From positions 1 to 5,454 of the forward strand of contig CAKQFF010000124.1 in the NCBI GenBank assembly GCA_934230685.1: a DNA stretch of 5,454 nt, given 5' to 3'. The notes under the pieces are model-generated. The model saw only the letters and a list, made by a program, of their open reading frames with translations, had not been told where the DNA came from and did not search any database. The position numbers and the translations under genes were made by a program. The DNA comes from an uncultured Prevotella sp. (lineage in GTDB: Bacteria; Bacteroidota; Bacteroidia; Bacteroidales; Bacteroidaceae). Every line of letters starts with the position of its first letter. Positions within the stretch are counted from its first letter, which is position 1. Below are positions 1-3,587 of the stretch, in pieces.

Positions 1-183
1 GAGGTTAACCCCACATATGCCACAGTACAGATAGCAGGACTGACTGAGGAAGTACAGAACCTCTTCAATGCCCTCAACTCTTTCGGATGTCTGCTGCAAT
101 ACTCACGCTCGGGCCGTATTGCCGTGACACGTAGCATGGACGAGCCTGTGTCGGAGTATCTGCATAAGAATAAGAATATGTAA
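1..183 (+). CDS. ilvN: Acetolactate synthase small (regulatory) subunit, C-terminal end only
   Basis: The reading frame is open from the first base and ends at TAA 181-183, giving the last 60 residues of a protein whose start lies outside the window. The visible peptide (EVNPTYATVQIAGLTEEVQN at the left, then a stretch containing NALNSFG and SRSGRIAVTR) resembles the C-terminal domain of IlvN/IlvH-type subunits. These bind the catalytic IlvB subunit and give valine feedback control of the first common step of valine, leucine and isoleucine synthesis. The call is supported by the next gene: in Bacteroidales an acyl-ACP thioesterase commonly follows ilvN inside the ilv operon. The ACT domain, which would be N-terminal, cannot be seen. 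I recognise this by pattern only; another small ACT-type regulatory subunit is possible but less likely. Confidence 0.8.
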   Translation, partial: EVNPTYATVQIAGLTEEVQNLFNALNSFGCLLQYSRSGRIAVTRSMDEPVSEYLHKNKNM

Positions 184-187
184 TAAA

Positions 188-214
188 AAGCCCCTCCCCA
201 GTAAGGAGGGGCTT
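188..214. terminator. GC-rich hairpin between ilvN and the thioesterase
   Basis: A perfect 10-bp stem pairs AAGCCCCTCC (188-197) with GGAGGGGCTT (205-214) around a 7-nt loop, starting four bases after the ilvN stop. On the plus strand it is followed by AAAATTAAAA, a poor U-tract, so read-through into the thioesterase is likely and the hairpin may act as an attenuating or mRNA-processing signal. On the minus strand it would be followed by TTTTTATTA, which is closer to an intrinsic terminator, but no minus-strand gene is seen reaching it. Confidence 0.6.
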
Positions 215-226
215 AAAATTAAAACT

Positions 227-1000
227 ATGAATCTACTAAGCAAAATCGGAAGCTACGACTTCCTCGTGGAACCATTCCACTGTGATTTCTCCAACCACAT
301 CTTTATCGGACACTTGGGCAATCATCTGCTCAATGCCGCCGACTTCCACTCCAACGAGCGAGGCTACGGCATGGACTATCTCAACACCGTGCACAAGACG
401 TGGGTGCTATCGCGCTTCGTGATGGAGATGAACGAGATGCCCGAAGCCTACGACCGCATCACCATCGACACATGGGTGGAGAACGTCATGAAGTTCTTCA
501 CAAGTCGCAATTACGCCATCCGCAACAAGGAGGGCAAGGTGTATGGCTACGGACGCAGTATCTGGGCAATGATTGATACCGACTCGCGTCAGCCCGTAGA
601 CATTCTGCAGGAGCGCGACGGACTCATCACAAAGTATATCGAAACCGCGAAGGAGTGCCCCATCGAGCCTTTCAAGCGTGTCAAGGTGGCTAAGACTGCC
701 GACTGCATACACCACGTGGAGACTCACTACAGCGACGTAGACGTGAACGGCCACATCAACTCCGTGAAGTATATAGAGCACATCCTCGACATGTGGACCG
801 TCGAATGGTATAAGACCCATCGTCTGAAGCGCCTCGACATAGCCTATGTAGCCGAATCGTACTTCGGCGATACGCTCCACTTCTCAGTAGAGCGACGCTC
901 CGACGAAGAGTGCGACATATTGGTGCAGAAAACTTCCGACGACAGTCCCGAAATGAAGGAAGTGTGCCGATGCAAACTTACATTTGCCAAGAAGGGATAA
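227..1000 (+). CDS. Acyl-ACP thioesterase (FatA/FatB-like, double hot-dog)
   Basis: This 257-residue cytoplasmic enzyme is expected to hydrolyse acyl-acyl carrier protein to free fatty acid. It has the length and two-hot-dog layout of bacterial acyl-ACP thioesterases. The N-terminal half carries the W-x-L-SR-x-x-x-x-M region near residues 59-68 and the DTWVE strand near 81-85. The C-terminal half carries the catalytic signature D172-x-N174-x-H176-x-N178 followed by KYIEHILDMW. E210 lies exactly 34 residues after H176, the spacing of the catalytic His and Glu in plant FatB, so the active site looks intact. The ATG at 227 is in an A/T-rich context (aaaattaaaact) without a Shine-Dalgarno, as usual in Bacteroidetes. 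It follows ilvN by 43 bp and is probably in the same operon, unless the hairpin at 188-214 stops transcription. In many Bacteroidales ilvC comes next; here a terminator does. The chain-length or branched-chain preference cannot be read from the sequence. Confidence 0.9.
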   Translation: MNLLSKIGSYDFLVEPFHCDFSNHIFIGHLGNHLLNAADFHSNERGYGMDYLNTVHKTWVLSRFVMEMNEMPEAYDRITIDTWVENVMKFFTSRNYAIRNKEGKVYGYGRSIWAMIDTDSRQPVDILQERDGLITKYIETAKECPIEPFKRVKVAKTADCIHHVETHYSDVDVNGHINSVKYIEHILDMWTVEWYKTHRLKRLDIAYVAESYFGDTLHFSVERRSDEECDILVQKTSDDSPEMKEVCRCKLTFAKKG

Positions 1001-1100
1001 ATGAGACTGATTATATAATATATAAGACTAGGTTGTTTAATATATATTATTTGGCTTTTTGATATTATATTACTTGTTAGCTTAGTATTATAATGTCTTT

Positions 1101-1149
1101 TATTGCTGTCTGGTATGGATGATTTTTACCAGATAGCAATAATTTTTTT
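1101..1149 (+). terminator. Rho-independent terminator closing the ilvN-thioesterase unit
   Basis: A 15-bp stem (1101-1115 with 1127-1141, one G-U wobble at 1108/1134) surrounds an 11-nt loop and is followed by seven T residues at 1143-1149. It lies about 100 bp after the thioesterase stop. It is the clearest plus-strand intrinsic terminator in the window and marks the right end of the metabolic operon. Confidence 0.9.
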
Positions 1150-1276
1150 CTAAATTCATTATATGTATTTAGAGCCTTTGCAGATGATCAAGAACTATTG
1201 CTTGATGTCTCTGTAATTGGAATGGCGTTTCAGACTCCGTTCCTGTCTCGGATTATATCTTGCATTATCTAAAAAT

Positions 1277-1307
1277 TTTGCTTTTTGGATTTATTGTTGT
1301 AGATTTG
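1277..1307 (+). promoter_or_regulatory. Bacteroidetes-type promoter for the DUF6266-like gene
   Basis: TTTG (1277-1280) and TAGATTTG (1300-1307) are separated by exactly 19 bp. They match the -33 TTTG and -7 TAnnTTTG elements used by the Bacteroidetes primary sigma factor. Transcription would start near 1314, giving a leader of about 27 nt before the ATG at 1341. The accessory gene therefore has its own promoter just downstream of the operon terminator. Confidence 0.75.
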
Positions 1308-1340
1308 CGGTGAAATATGTTTTAACTAATATATGTGATT

Positions 1341-1973
1341 ATGTCAAAGATTAAAGAAAACGGCATACTCTCCGGTCACACCGGGAGGTTTGTGTATAGA
1401 GAATTGAATGGTAAGCAGGTGGTGCAGTCAATGCCAGCACATTATCGTGATGCAAATACCGATGCGCAAAAGAAGCAGAGAAGCGGCATGAGAAACATTC
1501 TTGCTTACTACCGTTTGTTGAAGGATGTGATAGTGGAACAGTTTGAAGATTCTGCAGGTGTCAGGAAGTCTCCCTATCATAGTTTTCTTCATCACAACAT
1601 ATTGTTGTCTCCAGTTGAGTTGCCTCAGTCCGACTACAACAAAGGTCTTAGTGTTCTTGCTCCATATATAATTTCATTCGGTTCATTGCCGCCACTTATA
1701 GTGGCTGTCGAAAATGATTGTCTACGGTTCTGTATGAAGAGTGATGAATGGGAGAAAGGCGACATCCTCCGACTTATCAAGGTGGAGTGTCTTACTCCAT
1801 ACCCTAACACTCCATCGTCATTGAGTGCAACCCATATTGATGAAGTGATTAACGAGCCAGAGGACAAACTGATAAAGACCTCACGACTACCGCATGGAGC
1901 CTACGCTTATGTTCACATTCGCAACACTGTTCGTCATAGACTTGTGTCGTCACAGCATTTTCTGTTGATATAG
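1341..1973 (+). CDS. DUF6266-like protein of unknown function
   Basis: This encodes 210 residues from ATG 1341. A GTG at 1335 would add only two residues; ATG is preferred because it begins the conserved-looking MSKIKENGILSG segment. The N-terminus fits the pattern I associate with the Bacteroidetes DUF6266 family: a glycine-rich start (G8, G12, G15), V18, then G24-K25-x-V27-V28, P32, and T40-x-x-Q43-x-x-x-R47. The total length is also near that family's usual size of roughly 210. The C-terminal region (ending SSQHFLLI) contains beta-rich, moderately hydrophobic segments, but I see no signal peptide, membrane segment or catalytic motif. The function of the family is not known to me. It has its own promoter at 1277-1307, and the 11-bp-phased inverted repeat begins two bases after its TAG, so that element would form the 3' end of its transcript. 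Codon use is more AT-rich than the thioesterase or dcuB, which suggests acquisition. Family assignment is from memory of pattern, not a search. Confidence 0.65.
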   Translation: MSKIKENGILSGHTGRFVYRELNGKQVVQSMPAHYRDANTDAQKKQRSGMRNILAYYRLLKDVIVEQFEDSAGVRKSPYHSFLHHNILLSPVELPQSDYNKGLSVLAPYIISFGSLPPLIVAVENDCLRFCMKSDEWEKGDILRLIKVECLTPYPNTPSSLSATHIDEVINEPEDKLIKTSRLPHGAYAYVHIRNTVRHRLVSSQHFLLI

Positions 1974-1974
1974 C

Positions 1975-2156
1975 ATTTCCTCTTTTCCTCTCCGTTGTTC
2001 CTTCGTTCGTTCTCCGTTCATCCTCCGTAGTGAACTCGATCATCCTCCGTAGTGAACTCGATCTACCTCCGTTAACGAAGCGGAGCCACAACGGAGGTAT
2101 AACGAAGGCTAAACGGAGATGTAGCGAAGAGCGAACGAAGAAGGAACGAGGGAAAT
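1975..2156. repeat. 182-bp inverted-repeat element with an 11-bp internal period
   Basis: The left half carries pyrimidine-rich cores spaced exactly 11 bp apart, starting at 1990, 2001, 2012, 2023, 2034, 2045, 2056 and 2067 (CTCCG, CTTCG, or degenerate ACTCG at 2034 and 2056). The right half carries the complementary purine cores (CGGAG, CGAAG, last one CGAGG) at 2081, 2092, 2103, 2114, 2125, 2136 and 2147, plus one CGAAG at 2076. The innermost perfect stem is TACCTCCGTT (2064-2073) with AACGGAGGTA (2090-2099). Outer pairing resumes in a shifted register, for example GTTCCTT (1997-2003) with AAGGAAC (2141-2147) and ATTTCCTC (1975-1982) with GAGGGAAAT (2148-2156). Transcribed, it would form a long interrupted hairpin at the 3' end of the DUF6266-like mRNA. 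It may be a transcription stop, an mRNA stabiliser, a mobile hairpin repeat, or a protein-binding array; the sequence does not decide. Confidence 0.8.
2019..2062 (+). repeat. Perfect 22-bp tandem duplication in the left arm of the inverted repeat
   Basis: Positions 2019-2040 and 2041-2062 are identical, base for base. The unit begins CATCCTCCG, ends AACTCGAT, and spans exactly two 11-bp periods. The right arm has only one matching segment, so the duplication accounts for most of the register shift between inner and outer pairing (a 22-bp gain offset by a 3-bp gap in the left arm). It looks like a recent slippage or unequal-exchange event. Confidence 0.9.
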
Positions 2157-2158
2157 CC

Positions 2159-2421
2159 ATTTTCCTTCATCATCACTTTCGCAACATTCGCATCGTCACA
2201 GAACGTAATAATGCAGTCAACACACTCGCCAAGGACGAAGGTCTGGATGCTTCAGTTCTTAATCATTACCTCTCAGAATATGATTATCTACAAAAGGAAC
2301 AACCTGAAATCATACAAGAGGTTTTGAAAGAGAAACACTTGGGATTGATAAAAAACGCAAGGTATTAACAATAATACTCGATAAATTACGTTCTCTTATA
2401 AGAACATTTAGTTGGGAATAA
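2159..2421 (+). pseudogene. hsdR: 3' remnant of a type I restriction enzyme R subunit gene, frameshifted
   Basis: From about 2200 the frame encodes ERNNAVNTLAKDEGLDASVL, then NHYLSEYDYLQKEQPEII and KEKHLGLIK. This fits the helical C-terminal domain of HsdR, the ATP-dependent translocase/nuclease subunit of type I restriction systems, which ends in a segment of the form LAxxExLDxxxLxxxLxEY followed by a basic tail. The frame stops at 2366-2368. Moving one base at the A6 run (2350-2355) restores 21 more codons, RKVLTIILDKLRSLIRTFSW then Glu, ending at TAA 2419-2421, a plausible natural C-terminus. One A therefore appears lost from an A7 run. Everything upstream (nuclease, helicase motor) is missing and is replaced by the inverted-repeat element, so no working HsdR can be made. 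The left limit is approximate. A frame open from GTG 2030 runs through the repeat and is not considered real. Confidence 0.65.
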
Positions 2422-2428
2422 GTATATT

Positions 2429-2980
2429 ATGGAGAAGAATATATATATAATAAAGTGGTATGGACCATTTGTAGATATGGAAAGTGCAAGGGACTGGGAT
2501 AGGACAAATAATATTCCATGCAGTCTATATTTGATGAGTGGTATGAAGAAGTACGCCAAATCATCTGTACATTATTATATAGGAAAAGCAGAGCGAAATC
2601 TTATAACGGATAGGTTTAAGGACAAGAATCATCATATATATGATTTTTCAAGAATAAATGAGATTTGGCTTGGCAGTTTCGCAAATAAGAAAGCGTCTCA
2701 CAATGATGTTATGCTTGTGGAAAATATGCTTACTTCCTATTTTGTTGGCGAGGTTGGTGAAGACAAAATGCTTAACAAAATAAACTTCTGTTTACCAACC
2801 TGCAACGTGTATGTCTTATCAGAATGGATAAATCCATATTCGGAATTAGCATGGGAGAAATTGTCAAGAAATTCTCCTGCAAATATAGTTGCAGATGTCA
2901 TTGTCAATAAGGCAAATGACAATGCGTTCAACTACTACTTATATGTTTCAAAGAAATTAAAAAAACAAGAAAGAAAATAA
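2429..2980 (+). CDS. Putative GIY-YIG-like nuclease domain protein
   Basis: This encodes 183 residues. The layout fits a divergent GIY-YIG nuclease: SLY (32-34, in place of GIY), then YIG (50-52) in HYYIGKAERNLITDRF with R62 as candidate catalytic arginine. H68/H69 follow, then E98 in LVENML as the likely metal-binding glutamate, and N116 or N119 as the conserved asparagine. Order and rough spacing agree with the family, but the first motif is degenerate, so activity is uncertain. Beyond about residue 127 the sequence matches nothing I know; the tail is lysine-rich. There is no signal peptide or membrane span. The ATG lies 7 bp after the restored hsdR stop, so it was probably the next gene in a type I restriction operon. 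With hsdR truncated, no dedicated promoter is evident; transcription may come from 1277-1307 through the hairpin element. The gene is clearly more AT-rich than the flanking core genes. An anti-restriction, homing or plain defence role are all possible. Confidence 0.55.
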   Translation: MEKNIYIIKWYGPFVDMESARDWDRTNNIPCSLYLMSGMKKYAKSSVHYYIGKAERNLITDRFKDKNHHIYDFSRINEIWLGSFANKKASHNDVMLVENMLTSYFVGEVGEDKMLNKINFCLPTCNVYVLSEWINPYSELAWEKLSRNSPANIVADVIVNKANDNAFNYYLYVSKKLKKQERK

Positions 2981-2981
2981 A

Positions 2982-3041
2982 CGCTTCCGCATGGCACAGC
3001 TTAAAGCTGCTGTAAAGGTGAATACGGAAATGCTCAAATTG
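2982..3041 (+). pseudogene. Short remnant resembling the N-terminal part of a DUF1016 (YhcG-type) nuclease gene
   Basis: Starting right after the GIY-YIG-like stop, frame 3 reads RFRMAQLKAAVKVNTEMLKL. This resembles the N-terminal segment of DUF1016/YhcG PDDEXK-type proteins, whose typical form is an Arg-x-x-Gln-x-(K/R)-A-A-x-x-VN-x-E-(L/M)-L-x-x-YW. The match breaks off at the left arm of the inverted repeat, before the expected Tyr-Trp, and nothing else of the gene is seen. YhcG-type genes are frequent passengers of type I restriction operons, so this fits with the hsdR remnant next door. The fragment is only about 20 codons, so chance resemblance cannot be excluded. An ORF from ATG 2991 to 3209 includes it but also crosses a promoter, and I do not regard that ORF as a gene. 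Confidence 0.45.
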
Positions 3042-3076
3042 GCAAAGAAAAAAATCTCGTCTTTTTCTTTGCCAAT
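3038..3076. repeat. 15-bp perfect inverted repeat overlapping a promoter
   Basis: ATTGGCAAAGAAAAA (3038-3052) pairs perfectly with TTTTTCTTTGCCAAT (3062-3076) around a 9-nt loop. The right arm contains the TTTG of the promoter at 3068-3098. There is no T-run after the stem, so simple termination is doubtful on the plus strand. The arms could be an operator for the downstream gene or the end of an inserted segment, since the DUF1016-like match ends at its left arm. Confidence 0.75.
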
Positions 3077-3098
3077 CACAATATTCTTTATACCTTTG
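3068..3098 (+). promoter_or_regulatory. Bacteroidetes-type promoter for the 82-residue gene
   Basis: TTTG (3068-3071) and TACCTTTG (3091-3098) are separated by exactly 19 bp, a full match to the -33/-7 consensus. Transcription would start near 3105, leaving a leader of about 100 nt before the ATG at 3206. That leader holds no riboswitch I recognise. Its -33 element is buried in the 15-bp inverted repeat, so a protein bound there could block initiation. Confidence 0.8.
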
Positions 3099-3205
3099 CC
3101 CCCGAAACATCAAGAGCAGTATATGAATCTGCACCAACCGAGCACGACAGCCACGGTGGTAAAGATACGATGTGGAAATAAGTTTAATTTCAAAAATAAG
3201 TCTTT

Positions 3206-3454
3206 ATGAACAATTTACTTTACAACGAATTCGCTGCGCGTTTCGCAGCCAGTACCCTCACATCACTCATAGAAACATTCAACAGCCAGGTAGGCAAGCG
3301 TGGCTTCAACTCGGCGCGTGCCGCCCACGACAAGGCCCTCGTTGACGAGCTTGTGCGCCGGGGTGTCGACGTGTCGGCTGTGTTCGACGGCACGGCCACC
3401 TCCTTTGCCCATCATGTGGAGTTGGTGGACAACCGTCTGGTAATAACGAAATAA
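3206..3454 (+). CDS. Small conserved-looking protein of unknown function
   Basis: This encodes 82 residues from the first ATG after the promoter at 3068-3098, preceded by an A/T-rich sequence and no Shine-Dalgarno. The N-terminal part (residues about 8-30) looks like an amphipathic helix containing FAARFAASTLTSLIETFNSQ. A basic, alanine-rich central part follows (RGFNSARAAHDKALVDELVRRG, about 32-53), and the C-terminus contains VELVDNRLVITK. There is no signal peptide, membrane helix, cysteine motif or recognised domain. GC-rich third positions match the thioesterase and dcuB genes, so it looks native rather than part of the accessory patch. It stands alone: a strong promoter precedes it and a 23-bp perfect hairpin follows 37 bp after its stop. 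I do not recognise the family. Confidence 0.7.
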   Translation: MNNLLYNEFAARFAASTLTSLIETFNSQVGKRGFNSARAAHDKALVDELVRRGVDVSAVFDGTATSFAHHVELVDNRLVITK

Positions 3455-3491
3455 GAATCTTCGTCCGCGAAACTTAATTTAGCAACCTATA

Positions 3492-3547
3492 AAACTATAG
3501 CAACCGATGATGCCGTCTGCTCTTGGCATCATCGGTTGCTATAGTTT
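3492..3547. terminator. 23-bp perfect hairpin between convergent genes, likely bidirectional terminator
   Basis: Positions 3492-3514 and 3525-3547 are perfect reverse complements; the inner end is GATGATGCC/GGCATCATC and the outer end AAACTATAG/CTATAGTTT, with a 10-nt loop. It lies between the plus-strand 82-residue gene (stop 3454) and minus-strand dcuB (stop at 3588). The outer end gives AGTTTATTG on the plus strand and AGTTTTATAG on the minus strand. These are modest U-tracts, but with so long a stem termination in both directions is likely. The octamer TAGCAACC at 3480-3487 recurs at 3498-3505 within the left arm. Confidence 0.8.
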
Positions 3548-3587
3548 ATTGTCTCTGCTGGAGAGCCTTATTGGCAGAAGAGCCAAA

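Larger units (their letters stand above)
1001..1340. other. AT-rich intergenic region without a gene
   Basis: No credible coding region is seen here. From left to right it holds a weak all-A/T inverted repeat (ATAATATATA at 1015-1024, TATATATTAT at 1041-1050), the terminator at 1101-1149, and then two weak small hairpins: ATCAAG 1187-1192 with CTTGAT 1201-1206, and GGAATGG 1219-1225 with CCGTTCC 1237-1243 (one wobble). Last comes the promoter at 1277-1307. The change in base composition after 1001 is abrupt compared with the thioesterase gene. It probably marks the left side of the accessory patch, but I find no target-site duplication that would define an exact edge. Confidence 0.6.

Noticed and set aside
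407..880. Minus-strand open frame (157 codons) opposite the thioesterase
   Set aside because: It is a shadow of the thioesterase gene, whose active-site residues are intact.
2019..2062. CRISPR-like direct repeats
   Set aside because: The two 22-bp copies are adjacent with no spacer, there are only two, and no cas genes are present.
1849..2160. Minus-strand open frame of 103 codons across the repeat element
   Set aside because: The translation is produced by the 11-bp repeat (Arg/Ser/Thr/Glu-rich) and by antisense of the DUF6266-like gene; there is no start context.
2030..2368. Plus-strand open frame of 112 codons starting at GTG 2030
   Set aside because: Its first third lies in the inverted-repeat element, including half of the tandem duplication. 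Only the part after about 2159 resembles a protein (the HsdR end), and it leaves the true frame at 2350-2355.
1001..3205. Insertion sequence or integrase-driven element as the carrier of the patch
   Set aside because: No transposase, integrase, terminal inverted repeats or target duplications could be found by eye at the edges.
2991..3209. Plus-strand open frame of 72 codons
   Set aside because: It runs through a hairpin and a consensus promoter and overlaps the next start; only its first codons resemble a known family, as a remnant.
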